A stretch of 47,455 nucleotides of DNA from Pseudonocardia thermophila (GCF_900142365.1 NZ_FRAP01000032.1:1-47455), one strand, 5' to 3'; counted from the first letter of the stretch, positions 14,611 to 23,329 are shown. Notes: generated from the sequence alone by a model not told the origin. Made by a program: numbers and translations.

Positions 14611-15750
14611 TCAGAGCAGCTCGAAGATGGTGGCGTTGGCCTGCCCGCCGCCCTCGCACATGGTCTGCAGCCCGTAGCGGATGCCGTTGTCCTTCATGTG
14701 GTGGATCAGCGTGGTGGCCAGCCGCGCCCCGGAGCAGCCGAGCGGGTGGCCCAGCGCGATGGCGCCGCCGTTGGGGTTGAGCGCCTTGGGGTCGGCACCG
14801 ATGTCGGCCAGCCACGCCATCGGCACGGGCGCGAAGGCCTCGTTCACCTCGAACGCGCCGATCTCGTCGAGCCTGAGCCCGCTCTTGGCGAGCGCCTTCT
14901 GGGTAGCCGGGATGGGCGCGGTGAGCATGATGACCGGGTCGGACCCGGCGAGCACCGTCGTGTGCACGCGCGCGATCGGGGTGAGGCCGAGCTCCTCGGC
15001 CTTCTCCGAGGTGGTCATGAGCAGCGCGGCGGACCCGTCGGAGATCTGCGACGAGTTGCCCGCGGTGATCACGCCGTCCTCCTTGAAGACGGTGCGCAGG
15101 TTGCCCAGCGTCTCGAGGGTGGACGGACGGATGCCCTCGTCGTGCTCGACGACGGTGCCGTCGGGCAGGGTCACCGGGGCGATCTGGCCGGCGAACCGGC
15201 CCTCGTCGCGGGCCGCGGCGGCCTTCTCGTGGGAGGCGACGGAGAATTCGTCGACCTGGGTGCGGGAGAAGCCCCACCGCTCGGCGATCATCTCGGCGCC
15301 GATGCCCTGGTTCGGGACTCCGTACTTCTCCCGGAACGTCGCCGGGTAGGGGTGGGTCTCCTCGCTGACCGAGGAGCCCATCGGCATCCGCGACATCGAC
15401 TCGACGCCGCCCGCGACCACCACGTCGTACTGCCCGGAGATGAGCCCGGCCGCGGCGAACGCGATCGCCTGCTGGCTGGACCCGCACTGCCGGTCGATGG
15501 TCACGCCGGTGACCGACTCGGGCCAGCCCGCGGTGAGGACCGCCGTGCGGGCGATGTCGAAGGTCTGCTCACCGACCTGGGTGACGCAGCCCCAGATGAC
15601 GTCGTCGACGACCGCCGGGTCGATGCCCGAGCGCTGCGCGAGGCTGTTGAGCACGTGCGCGGACAGCTCGGCGGGGTGGATCCCCGACAGTGCCCCGTTG
15701 CGCTTGCCGACCGGCGTACGGACGGCCTCCACGATCACTGCGTCGCGCAT
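14611..15750 (-). CDS. Thiolase (acetyl-CoA C-acyltransferase)
   Basis: This 379-residue thiolase catalyses the last step of beta-oxidation, splitting 3-ketoacyl-CoA with CoA. The nucleophile is Cys89 in DRQCGSSQQA. NEAFAPV, GGAIALGHPLGCSGAR and the C-terminal MCEGGGQANATI supply the remaining active-site residues. Residues VDEFSVASHEKAAAARDEGR are typical of the FadA class. The start ATG 15750 has GAGGGAG upstream. It is divergent from an enoyl-CoA hydratase and a double acyl-CoA dehydrogenase, so the block covers three of the four beta-oxidation reactions. The chain length or steroid side-chain specificity cannot be decided. Confidence 0.92.
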   Translation of the reverse strand: MRDAVIVEAVRTPVGKRNGALSGIHPAELSAHVLNSLAQRSGIDPAVVDDVIWGCVTQVGEQTFDIARTAVLTAGWPESVTGVTIDRQCGSSQQAIAFAAAGLISGQYDVVVAGGVESMSRMPMGSSVSEETHPYPATFREKYGVPNQGIGAEMIAERWGFSRTQVDEFSVASHEKAAAARDEGRFAGQIAPVTLPDGTVVEHDEGIRPSTLETLGNLRTVFKEDGVITAGNSSQISDGSAALLMTTSEKAEELGLTPIARVHTTVLAGSDPVIMLTAPIPATQKALAKSGLRLDEIGAFEVNEAFAPVPMAWLADIGADPKALNPNGGAIALGHPLGCSGARLATTLIHHMKDNGIRYGLQTMCEGGGQANATIFELL

Positions 15751-15875
15751 GCGCGAACTCCCTCGTCCGGATTCTGCGGGATCAATAGCAGTCAGCTCTG
15801 CCTGTTTCAGGATAGGCTCCTGGCACCGTTCGCGGGGAGGCGAGCGGCGTCACATCGTGCGGAGGTGACCGCCTG
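15751..15875. promoter_or_regulatory. Divergent promoter region of the beta-oxidation block
   Basis: This 125-bp region lies between divergent fad genes. TAGGCT at 15813-15818 is a plausible -10 for the hydratase direction. GGAGGTGACC at 15861-15870 is its ribosome binding site. I do not recognise a FadR or KstR operator. Confidence 0.35.
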
Positions 15876-16640
15876 ATGGCAGAAGAGGTCCTGACCAGCC
15901 GCGAGGGCGGCGTGCTGATCATCACGATGAACCGCCCGGATGCGCGCAACGCGGTCGACTCCAGACTGGCCGAGGGGCTCGCGGCGGCCGCCGACGAGCT
16001 CGACGCCGACCGATCGCTCTCGGTCGGCGTGCTCACCGGCGCCGGCGGCACGTTCTGCTCGGGGATGGACCTGAAGGCGTTCCTCAAGGGCGAGGTGCCC
16101 ACCGTGGGTGACCGCGGGTTCGGCGGCATCACCCGGCGCGGCCCGGCCAAGCCGCTGATCGCCGCCGTCGAGGGCTACGCGCTGGCCGGTGGCTGCGAGA
16201 TCGCGCTGGCCTGCGACCTGATCGTCGCCTCCCGGGAGGCGAAGTTCGGGCTCCCCGAGGTCAAGCGCGCGCTCGTCGCCGGCGCGGGCGGGCTGTTCCG
16301 GCTGCCCGAGCGGATCCCCCGCAACATCGCGATGGAGTACGCGCTGACCGGCGAGTTCTTCACAGCCGAGCAGGCGCACGGGTGGGGGCTGGTCAACCGG
16401 GTCACCGAGCCCGGTGGTGCGCTGGCCGCGGCGCTGGAGCTGGCGGGCGCGATCGCGCAGAACGGGCCACTCGCGATCACCGCCACGAAGAAGATCGTCA
16501 ACGAGGCCCCGGGCTGGCCCGCCGAACAGCGCTGGCAGCGGCAGGGCGAGATCATGGACCCGATCTTCGCGTCCGCCGACGCCCGCGAGGGTGCCGCCGC
16601 GTTCGCCGAGAAGCGCAAGCCGGTCTGGAAGGGCGAGTAG
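15876..16640 (+). CDS. Enoyl-CoA hydratase/isomerase family protein
   Basis: This 254-residue crotonase hydrates trans-2-enoyl-CoA in beta-oxidation. It has MNRPDARNAVDSRLAEGL, the oxyanion-hole stretch GAGGTFCSGMDLKAF, GYALAGGCEIALACDLIVA and FGLPEVKRALVAGAGG. Glu in GGCE and Glu in LPEV occupy the usual catalytic positions. The start ATG 15876 follows a strong GGAGGTGACC. The double acyl-CoA dehydrogenase begins 39 bases downstream on the same strand, so both are probably co-transcribed. Confidence 0.9.
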   Translation: MAEEVLTSREGGVLIITMNRPDARNAVDSRLAEGLAAAADELDADRSLSVGVLTGAGGTFCSGMDLKAFLKGEVPTVGDRGFGGITRRGPAKPLIAAVEGYALAGGCEIALACDLIVASREAKFGLPEVKRALVAGAGGLFRLPERIPRNIAMEYALTGEFFTAEQAHGWGLVNRVTEPGGALAAALELAGAIAQNGPLAITATKKIVNEAPGWPAEQRWQRQGEIMDPIFASADAREGAAAFAEKRKPVWKGE

Positions 16641-16679
16641 CCCCGGTCCCACCCCACCGAGTCCCCGCGGAGGCCACCG

Positions 16680-18836
16680 ATGTCCATCGCGATCACCGAC
16701 GACCACCGCGAGCTGGGCCGGGTCGCCCGCGCCTACCTCGACGGCCGGCTCGCCGCGGCGCGGGCCACCCTGCCGTCGGCCGGCGGCGAGCTGCCGCCGG
16801 AGGAGCTGCCCACCGACTGGGCGAAGCTCGCCGAGCTGGGCTGGCTCGGACTGCACGTGCCCGAGGAGCACGGCGGACAGGGCGCCGGGCTGCCCGAGCT
16901 GGCGGTCGTGCTGGAGGAGCTGGGGCGGGTCATCGCGCCCGGCCCGTTCCTGCCGACCGTGCTCGCCGCCGCGGTGATCGCCGAGGCCGGGACCGTCGAG
17001 CAGCGGGCTGAGCTGCTGCCCGGGCTGGCCGGCGGGACCCGCACCGCGGGCGTCGGCCTGCGCGCGCAGGAGGCGGACGGCACGGTCACCGACGAGATGG
17101 TGCTCGGCGGCGGGCTCGCCGACCTGGTGCTGCTGGTGAGCGGCGACGACGTGCTGGTTTTCGAGGCGTCGTCGGTCGAGCGCAGCGTGCCCGACGGTGG
17201 GTTGGACACCACTCGGCGCAGTGCCCGGGTGAGTGCGCAGGTCACCGCGGCCCGGTTCCGGCTGGCCGGGGCCGCGGCGGCGGCGCGCCGGCTGGTGCGG
17301 GTGCTCGCCGCGGCCGAAGCGTCCGGCATCGCGTCGGCGTGCCTGGACACCGCAGTGGCGTACGCGAAGGAGCGCCGCCAGTTCGGGCGCACGATCGGCA
17401 CGTTCCAGGCGGTGAAGCACCACACCGCGAACATGCTGCTGGACGCGGAACTGGCCACCGCGGCGGCGTGGGACGCCGCGCGGGCCGCGCACGACGACGC
17501 CGGCGCCGAGCTGGCGGCGGCCGTCGCGGCGGTGCGGGCGCTGCCGGCAGCGGTGCGCACCGCCGAGCAGAACATCCAGATCCTCGGCGGAATCGGCTTC
17601 ACCTGGGAGCACGACGCGCACCTGTGGCTGCGCCGCGCGCTCACCCTCCAGGGGTGGGTGCGGCGCACCGGCGACCCGGCGCTCGACGTCGCCCGGCTGG
17701 TCGCCGCCGGGGTGCGCCGGGGCCCGGACCTGGATCTGCCGGAGGAGGCGCAGACCCACCGCGAGCAGGTGCGGGCGTTCATCGCGTCCCTGGAGAGCAG
17801 GGACGAGCAGGAGCGGCGGAAGGCGTTCGTCGAGTCCGGGTACCTGGTGCCGCACTGGCCGCCGCCGTGGGGCCGCGGCGCGTCGGCCACCGAGCAGCTG
17901 GTGATCGAGCAGGAGTTCGCCGCCGCGGGGATCACGCCGCCGAGCCTGGGCATCACCGGCTGGAACATCCTCACGATCAACCAGTTCGGCACCGACGAGC
18001 AGCGCGAACGCTGGGTGGGGCCGACGCTCGCGGGTGAGCTGGAGTGGTGCCAGCTGTTCTCCGAGCCGGGCGCCGGGTCGGACGCGGCCGCGATCTCCAC
18101 GCGCGGGGTGAAGGTCGACGGCGGCTGGCGCGTCACCGGGCAGAAGGTGTGGACCACCCGCGCGCACGAGTGCCAGTGGGGGTTCGCGACCGTGCGCACC
18201 GACTCGTCCGGCTCGAAGCACTCCGGCATCACGATGATGGCGATCGACATGTCGGCCGAGGGCGTCACCGTGCGGCCGCTGCGGCAGATCACCGGCGACG
18301 CCACGTTCAACGAGGTGTTCCTCGACGACGTGTTCGTGCCGGACTCCGACGTCGTCGGCGAGGTCGGGCAGGGCTGGCGGGTCGCGCGGGCGACGCTGGG
18401 CAACGAACGGATCTCCATCGGCGGCGGTGCCGGGACGGCGGGCCGGCTGCCGTTCCGGGCGAAGGACCTGCTGCCGCTGGCCGACGCCGTGGCCGAGGAC
18501 GACCCGGGGGCGCGGCAGGAGGCCGGGGCGTTGATCGCCGATGAGCTGATCCTGCGGCTGCTGGTGCTGCGGCAGGCCGCGCGGGCGGTCGGCGGGAGCG
18601 AGCCGGGGCCGGAGGGCAACGTGTCGAAGCTGTTCTCCTCCGAGCACGCCCAGCAGACCCTGCGGCTGGCGATGCGCCTGGCCGGAGCGGCGGCGGTGAC
18701 CGGGCAGAACCCCCTCGTCACCCAGTCGTACCTGTGGTCGCGGTGCATCACGATCGCGGGCGGCACCTCGGAGATCGCGCGGAACCAGATCGCCGAGCGC
18801 ATCCTCGGCCTCCCCCGGGACCCGCTGCTGAACTGA
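16680..18836 (+). CDS. Double-domain acyl-CoA dehydrogenase (FadE34-like)
   Basis: This 718-residue flavoprotein is made of two acyl-CoA dehydrogenase units in one chain. The first (1-350) has LGLHVPEEHGGQGAGLPELA and RRQFGRTIGTFQAVKHHTA but a degenerate middle domain. The second (375-718) is complete, with WCQLFSEPGAGSDAAAISTR, VTGQKVWTT and the C-terminal FAD/base region IAGGTSEIARNQIAERILGL. Mycobacterial FadE34 (about 711 residues) has the same layout and acts on steroid side-chain CoA esters as a fused pseudo-heterodimer. The start ATG 16680 has GCGGAGG upstream. It follows the hydratase gene. No other steroid genes are near, so substrate is open. Confidence 0.9.
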   Translation: MSIAITDDHRELGRVARAYLDGRLAAARATLPSAGGELPPEELPTDWAKLAELGWLGLHVPEEHGGQGAGLPELAVVLEELGRVIAPGPFLPTVLAAAVIAEAGTVEQRAELLPGLAGGTRTAGVGLRAQEADGTVTDEMVLGGGLADLVLLVSGDDVLVFEASSVERSVPDGGLDTTRRSARVSAQVTAARFRLAGAAAAARRLVRVLAAAEASGIASACLDTAVAYAKERRQFGRTIGTFQAVKHHTANMLLDAELATAAAWDAARAAHDDAGAELAAAVAAVRALPAAVRTAEQNIQILGGIGFTWEHDAHLWLRRALTLQGWVRRTGDPALDVARLVAAGVRRGPDLDLPEEAQTHREQVRAFIASLESRDEQERRKAFVESGYLVPHWPPPWGRGASATEQLVIEQEFAAAGITPPSLGITGWNILTINQFGTDEQRERWVGPTLAGELEWCQLFSEPGAGSDAAAISTRGVKVDGGWRVTGQKVWTTRAHECQWGFATVRTDSSGSKHSGITMMAIDMSAEGVTVRPLRQITGDATFNEVFLDDVFVPDSDVVGEVGQGWRVARATLGNERISIGGGAGTAGRLPFRAKDLLPLADAVAEDDPGARQEAGALIADELILRLLVLRQAARAVGGSEPGPEGNVSKLFSSEHAQQTLRLAMRLAGAAAVTGQNPLVTQSYLWSRCITIAGGTSEIARNQIAERILGLPRDPLLN

Positions 18837-18870
18837 CCATCACCCTGAGTGACCAGCCGAGGGGCAGCCT

Positions 18871-18939
18871 CCGCGTCGAGAACGAACTCGTGGTGATCAA
18901 CATGGCCTTTTGATCACCACAACCTCGTTCTCGACGCGG
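18871..18939. terminator. Very long hairpin between convergent genes
   Basis: Two 30-base arms (18871-18900 and 18910-18939) pair except for a short internal bulge (three mismatches around 18886-18889), with a 9-base loop. The outer arm begins CCGCGTCGAGAACGA and the inner arm ends GTGGTGATCAA. It lies between two convergent genes and can serve both as terminator. The arms are much longer than a usual terminator needs. Confidence 0.8.
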
Positions 18940-18974
18940 GCCACCTCCAGGAACGGTCACCGCAGGTGGTGGGG

Positions 18975-20111
18975 TCAGGCGCGCAGCGCACGGGCCATCC
19001 GCACCACGGCCTCGGTGAGGATCTCCGGCGAGGTGGCGAGGTTGAGCCGGGCGTGCCCGGCCCCGCTCGTGCCGAACGCCGGACCGGGCACCAGCGCCAC
19101 CCGGCCCCGCTCCAGGAACACCGCGGCCGGGTCGTCGCCCAGCCCGGTGCCGCGGCAGTCCAGCCACGCCAGGTACGTGGCGGGCGCCGGCCGGTGGACG
19201 ACACCGGGCAGGTGCTCGGCGATCAGCTCGGCGAGCAGCGCGCGGTTGCGCTCCACCGCAGCCACCAGGTCGTCGAGCCAGCCCGTGGCCTCGGCGAACG
19301 CTGCGGTGTGCGCGAGCACCGCGATGTGGCTCGCGCCGTCGGGGACCGTGCTCGGCAGCGCGGCGAGCTCGTCGACGGCGGCGGGCCCGGCGACGGCGAG
19401 CGCCGCCTTCAGCCCGGCCAGGTTCCAGCCCTTCGACGCCGAGTGCAGCGCGACCGCGTCGGCGGTGCCGGGCACCGTGAGGTACGGGACGTACTCCCCC
19501 GTCACCAGGGGTGCGTGGATCTCGTCGGCGACCACCCGCACCTCGTGCGCGGCGGCGAGCTCGGCCAGCGCCGTCAGCTCGGCGCGGGTGTGCACGGTGC
19601 CGGTCGGGTTCTGCGGGTTGCACAGCAGGTGCGCCACCCGGCCGCCGCTGGCCCGCAGCCGCGCGTACGCCGCCTCGAGCGCGGCGAGATCGAGCCGGTG
19701 CTCCGGCGTGAGCGGCACCTCGACGACCGTGCGGCCCAGGTGCCGGATCATCTCGAAGAACGGCGGGTAGACCGGGTCGTTCACGACGATCGGATCGCCC
19801 GGTCCGGTCGCCGCGCGCAGCACCTCGGCGAGCCCGGCCATCACGTCGGGCACGAGGAGGGTGGCCTCGACGGGCGGCTTCCAGGCCCAGCGCCGCCCGG
19901 CGAACACGGCGAACGCCTCGGCGTAGCCGGTGCCGATCGGGTAGCCGCAGTCGCCGCGGGCCACGGCCTCGGTCACCGCGCGCACCACCGGCTCGGCGAG
20001 GCCGGTGTCCATCTCCGCGACGAACAGCGGCAGCACGTCCGGCGGGTACGTGCGCCACTTCTGCGTCGTCCGGGTGCGCAGCTCGGCCAGGGGCAGCCAC
20101 GGGTCGGTCAC
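18975..20111 (-). CDS. MalY/PatB-type PLP aminotransferase or C-S lyase
   Basis: This 378-residue fold-type I PLP enzyme is close to MalY/PatB cystathionine beta-lyases. It shows VLPLFVAEMDTGLAEPV near the N-terminus, CGYPIGTGY, NDPVYPPFFEMI, CNPQNPTGTVHTRAEL, VVADEIHAPLV and the PLP-lysine motif SASKGWNLAGLKAA. Such enzymes split cystathionine or cysteine conjugates to a thiol, pyruvate and ammonia. The start is GTG 20111, overlapping the stop of the zinc-ribbon gene as GTGA, so the two are coupled. It is the last gene of a three-gene minus-strand operon. Confidence 0.88.
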   Translation of the reverse strand: MTDPWLPLAELRTRTTQKWRTYPPDVLPLFVAEMDTGLAEPVVRAVTEAVARGDCGYPIGTGYAEAFAVFAGRRWAWKPPVEATLLVPDVMAGLAEVLRAATGPGDPIVVNDPVYPPFFEMIRHLGRTVVEVPLTPEHRLDLAALEAAYARLRASGGRVAHLLCNPQNPTGTVHTRAELTALAELAAAHEVRVVADEIHAPLVTGEYVPYLTVPGTADAVALHSASKGWNLAGLKAALAVAGPAAVDELAALPSTVPDGASHIAVLAHTAAFAEATGWLDDLVAAVERNRALLAELIAEHLPGVVHRPAPATYLAWLDCRGTGLGDDPAAVFLERGRVALVPGPAFGTSGAGHARLNLATSPEILTEAVVRMARALRA

Positions 20112-20644
20112 GGCGCGGTGCGCTCCTCCCGCTCGGTCAGCTCCTCGATCGACCGCACGCGGTCGCACTGCTCGGGCGACAACCGGTTGATCCTCGCCTT
20201 CACCGCCTGCGCCTCGGCCGTCGTGGGCAGCGCGCCCTCGATCAGGTCGGGCAGCAGCAGCTCGTAGCCGGCCCGGGCCCGCGGCGAGTAGCGGTCCCGC
20301 GTGCGGGCGACGGCGGAGGCGACCCGGATCGCGTGCTCGTTGCCCGCAGGCACCCCGGGCCGGTCGATCTCGCGAGCGGCGAAGCGGAACCCGTCGGCGC
20401 GGTCGCAGGGCGGGCAGCCGCGCGGGCCGGCGCCCGGCTGCGCCCCGCACTCCGGGCAGACCGAGCGGGCCAGCGCGGCGTCGACGATCCGCCACTCGTG
20501 CCGGTTCGGCTCGGCGAGGACGAGCTCGGCCAGTTCGGCGTCGGTGAACCCCTCGCCCGCCTCGGCGCTCAGCGCGGCCCACGCGGCGTCCAGCTCCACC
20601 TCGATGCGGGCCGCCGCCGCGGCCAGCCGCTCGGACCGCCACAC
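20108..20644 (-). CDS. Zinc-ribbon hypothetical protein
   Basis: This 178-residue cytoplasmic protein contains a four-cysteine zinc knuckle, CPECGAQPGAGPRGCPPC, at about residues 63-80. It is flanked by Glu/Ala-rich helices, including LDAAWAALSAEAGEGFTD, and a C-terminal LLLPDLIEGALPTTAEAQAV segment. I do not recognise a named family. The start is GTG 20644. It sits 39 bases after the phosphofructokinase gene and overlaps the MalY-like gene by four bases, so it belongs to that operon. The Cys4 site suggests metal, nucleic-acid or protein binding, nothing more. Confidence 0.7.
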   Translation of the reverse strand: MWRSERLAAAAARIEVELDAAWAALSAEAGEGFTDAELAELVLAEPNRHEWRIVDAALARSVCPECGAQPGAGPRGCPPCDRADGFRFAAREIDRPGVPAGNEHAIRVASAVARTRDRYSPRARAGYELLLPDLIEGALPTTAEAQAVKARINRLSPEQCDRVRSIEELTEREERTAP

Positions 20645-20683
20645 GCGGCCAACCTACGCGGCGGCGCCGGTCCGATCGAGCGC

Positions 20684-22063
20684 TCAGCCGAACCGGACCG
20701 GCTGCCCGGTGGACTCCAGCACCGCCATCCACAGGTCGCCGTGCGGATCGACGGTGTTGCGCTTGCTGACCGCCGCAGCCATCGGTACGTGCACGAACCG
20801 GCGCCGGTAGCGGCCCACGACCATCCCGGTGCGCCCGGACATCGCCGCGTGCACGGCGGCCTGCGACAGCCGCACGCAGTACACGCTGTCGTACGGGTTG
20901 GCGGGCACCGAGCGGATCGCGTAGCTGGGGTCGATGTAGCGGATCGAGGTCTCGATGCCGGCGTCGGCGAAGTGGTCGGCGATGCGGCGGCGCAGGTAGA
21001 GGCCGATGTCGCCGAGGCGGGCGTTGCCGGACGCGTCGCGCGCCTCACCGGAGTTGCCGAGCAGGTCCTGGCCCGCGCCCTCGGCCACGACGACCACGGC
21101 GTGCCCGCGATCGGACACCAGCCTGCGCAGGTGCGCGAGCAGCCCGTTGTCCCCGTCGAGCGCGAACGGGACCTCCGGGATCAGCACGACGTCGGCCCCG
21201 CTGCGGGCCAGCGCCGCGTAGCAGGCGATGAAGCCGGAGTGCCGGCCCATCAGCTTGACCAGGCCGATCCCGTTCGCGGTGGCGGTCGCCTCCACGCGGG
21301 CGGCCCGGATGGCGTCGCTGGCGTGCGAGAACGCGGTCTGGAAGCCGAAGCTCTGGTCGATGTACGGGATGTCGTTGTCGATCGTCTTGGGGACGCCGAC
21401 GACGGCGATGTAGAGCCCCCGCTCGGCGATCGTCTCCACGATCCGCATGGCGCCGCGCATCGTCCCGTCGCCCCCGATGACGAACAGGATGTTGATGTTC
21501 AGGCGTTCGAGGCAGTCGACGATCTCGTCGGGGTCCTGCGGCCCGCGCGAGGTGCCGAGCACGGTGCCGCCGTCGGTGGCGATGTCGCGCACCGCCTCCG
21601 GGGTCAGCTCGACGACGTCGTGCCCGTAGCGCGGGATGAAGCCCTGGTAGCCGTTGCGGATGCCGACCACGCGACGCACCCGGTAGTGGTAGGTGAGGGT
21701 GCGCACCAGCCCGGCGATCACGTCGTTGAGCCCGGGGCACAGGCCGCCGCAGGTCACGATGGCGGCGCGGGTCTTCGCCGGGTCGAAGAAGATCTTGCGC
21801 CGGGGCCCGCACGGTTCCATCGCGGGCAGCTGGTCACGCGGCACGCCGCGCGCGGTGATCCCGGCCAGCGTGTCGTCCAGCAGCACCCGGTCGTCCTCGT
21901 CGACGTAGTGCTCGCTGGTGCGACGGGCGTCGAGCAGCCCGGCCATCGGCGAGTCGATGCGCGCCGGCCCGAGCGTGGTGATGCGCATGTCCGGTGCAGG
22001 CGGCACCGGCCGGGGGAACTCGACGACGGTGTGCTCGGTCGAGGCGTCGGCAGCACTGCTCAT
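20684..22063 (-). CDS. 6-phosphofructokinase, plant-like clade
   Basis: This 459-residue enzyme phosphorylates fructose-6-phosphate at C1. The phosphoryl-donor loop GGDGTMRGAMRI has Gly rather than the Asp typical of pyrophosphate-dependent forms, which predicts ATP use. VPKTIDNDIPYIDQSFGFQT carries the catalytic Asp and a Lys usual in plant-like and PPi-type clades. LMGRHSGFIA and IPEVPF complete the sugar-phosphate site. An N-terminal extension of about 100 residues is present, as in the long plant-like clade. The start ATG 22063 has AGGAGAA upstream. It heads the operon with the zinc-ribbon and MalY-like genes and is divergent from the SRPBCC gene. Confidence 0.88.
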   Translation of the reverse strand: MSSAADASTEHTVVEFPRPVPPAPDMRITTLGPARIDSPMAGLLDARRTSEHYVDEDDRVLLDDTLAGITARGVPRDQLPAMEPCGPRRKIFFDPAKTRAAIVTCGGLCPGLNDVIAGLVRTLTYHYRVRRVVGIRNGYQGFIPRYGHDVVELTPEAVRDIATDGGTVLGTSRGPQDPDEIVDCLERLNINILFVIGGDGTMRGAMRIVETIAERGLYIAVVGVPKTIDNDIPYIDQSFGFQTAFSHASDAIRAARVEATATANGIGLVKLMGRHSGFIACYAALARSGADVVLIPEVPFALDGDNGLLAHLRRLVSDRGHAVVVVAEGAGQDLLGNSGEARDASGNARLGDIGLYLRRRIADHFADAGIETSIRYIDPSYAIRSVPANPYDSVYCVRLSQAAVHAAMSGRTGMVVGRYRRRFVHVPMAAAVSKRNTVDPHGDLWMAVLESTGQPVRFG

Positions 22064-22216
22064 GGGCGCGTTCTCCTGTGGAGATCGGGCGGAGCGGCCG
22101 GCCGCGACGATGGGACCCTGGCCTCTGAACCGTTCCAGTCTGCACCGTGGCCCGCGTGGGATCCAGTGGTTTCTCGCCGGGCGACGCCGCCGCGACGAGA
22201 TGCTCGACGGAATCTG

Positions 22217-22231
22217 CTTGCATGACGCAAG
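22217..22231. promoter_or_regulatory. HxlR-type operator, site 1
   Basis: CTTGCATGACGCAAG is a perfect 5-5-5 inverted repeat (CTTGC/GCAAG). TTGCAT inside it makes a -35 with TACCGT 17 bases later as -10, so bound protein would block the promoter of the SRPBCC gene. It matches two other sites in this cluster. Confidence 0.7.
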
Positions 22232-22254
22232 TCGACTTCGTACCGTCTGATGCA

Positions 22255-22269
22255 CTTTCATCACGCAAG
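22255..22269. promoter_or_regulatory. HxlR-type operator, site 2
   Basis: CTTTCATCACGCAAG matches site 1 at 13 of 15 positions and is centred 38 bases downstream of it. It lies between the promoter and the ribosome binding site (AGAGGGG) of the SRPBCC gene. Confidence 0.55.
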
Positions 22270-22287
22270 CAACAGAGGGGCCCACCG

Positions 22288-22770
22288 ATGCCGGACGAGA
22301 AGCACCTGACCGTGACGATCACCGTCGACGCACCGCCCCGGACGGTCTACGAAGCCGTTCTCGACGTGCGTGGATGGTGGTCGGCCGCGCTCGTGGGCGA
22401 GTCCCGGGCCGTCGGCGACGTGTTCGAGTTCGAGGTCCCGGGCGTCCACTGGTCGAGGCACCGCGTCACGGAGATCGTCCCCGGCGAGCGCGTCGCCTGG
22501 CGCACTCTCGACGCCCGGATGACCTTCCTCGACGACGAAGCGGAGTGGGCCGGCACGGACATCGAGTTCGCGATCTCCGAGCGCGCGGGGCGCACCGAGC
22601 TGCGCTTCACCCACCACGGGGTCACCCCGGGGAGCGAATGCTTCGACGCCTGCTCGGACGGTTGGGGCTTCTACATCGGCACGAGCCTGCGCGAGCTCGT
22701 CACCTCAGGTACCGGGCGGCCGAACGGGCTTCCGGCGGAGGCCGCCCTCGCCGAGGAAGCAGGCCGGTGA
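22288..22770 (+). CDS. SRPBCC (AHSA1-like) domain protein
   Basis: This 160-residue START-like/SRPBCC protein of the AHSA1 type has the N-terminal pattern VTITVDAPPRTVYEAVLDVR GWW, the mid-chain ERVAWRTLDA and RTELRFTHHGV before the long C-terminal helix. The fold is a hydrophobic ligand cup; members bind lipids or act as chaperone cofactors. ATG 22288 has AGAGGGG upstream. Two copies of the 15-bp operator precede it and a third precedes the HxlR gene, so it is a likely target of that regulator. SRPBCC genes are often paired with a small regulator in this way. Confidence 0.85.
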   Translation: MPDEKHLTVTITVDAPPRTVYEAVLDVRGWWSAALVGESRAVGDVFEFEVPGVHWSRHRVTEIVPGERVAWRTLDARMTFLDDEAEWAGTDIEFAISERAGRTELRFTHHGVTPGSECFDACSDGWGFYIGTSLRELVTSGTGRPNGLPAEAALAEEAGR

Positions 22771-22826
22771 GGGCTCCGGCGGGCCATCCCCGCCGGATCG
22801 AGCCCCGGCGTGCCGATCCGGCGAGG

Positions 22827-23300
22827 TCAACGGGTGCGGCCCCGGCGGGCGAGCGCCTTCTCCATCGCCGGTGTGCGACGAGCGACGATGTCCTCGACCG
22901 GCGGCGATCCGCCGCAGGTGTCGCAGCACGTGACGAGGCGAACCGTGCCGGTACAACCCTCGTGGCCGTACTCGATCGGCGGTCCGTCCGGCGCGGCCCA
23001 GCGGTCACCCCACTCGGTGAGCGCGAGCACGACCTTCACGAGCTCTCGCCCCTTCGGGGTCAGCGCATAGCGCGGATGCCCCTCGTCGCGATCGACGGTC
23101 ATCAGCCCGCTGGCCACGAAGTGCTCGAGCCTCGCCGAGAGCACGTTGGGTGCGATGCCGAGCGCCTCCTGCAGCTGCGAGAAACGGGTGAGGCCGCGGA
23201 ACGCCGCATCGCGCAGGATGAGCAGGCTCCAGCGCTCGCCGACGACCTCCAGAGCGCGCGCCGCCGAGCACACCTCGCGGTCGTAGGTCCGTCCGAGCAC
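22827..23300 (-). CDS. HxlR-family transcriptional regulator
   Basis: This 157-residue winged-helix regulator has the HxlR core CSAARALEVVGERWSLLILR, then FSQLQEALGIAPNVLSARLE and the wing EGHPRYALTPKGREL. The conserved Cys near the N-terminus, often redox- or electrophile-sensing in this family, is present. It extends past the usual 110-120 residues with a Cys-rich tail (CTGTVRLVTCCDTCGG) that could bind metal. The start is GTG 23300. A TAGGCT hexamer lies 7-12 bases upstream and there is no ribosome binding site, so the transcript may be leaderless. Its gene lies between operator sites, convergent with the SRPBCC gene and divergent from the DUF1801 gene. Confidence 0.88.
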   Translation of the reverse strand: MLGRTYDREVCSAARALEVVGERWSLLILRDAAFRGLTRFSQLQEALGIAPNVLSARLEHFVASGLMTVDRDEGHPRYALTPKGRELVKVVLALTEWGDRWAAPDGPPIEYGHEGCTGTVRLVTCCDTCGGSPPVEDIVARRTPAMEKALARRGRTR

Positions 23301-23329
23301 ACGGCCAGCCTAGGTGTCCGACCCGCCGA

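Noticed and set aside
15807..18647. A 946-codon reading frame antisense to the hydratase and acyl-CoA dehydrogenase
   Set aside because: Low-complexity Arg/Gly-rich protein; the sense strand has two recognised enzymes.
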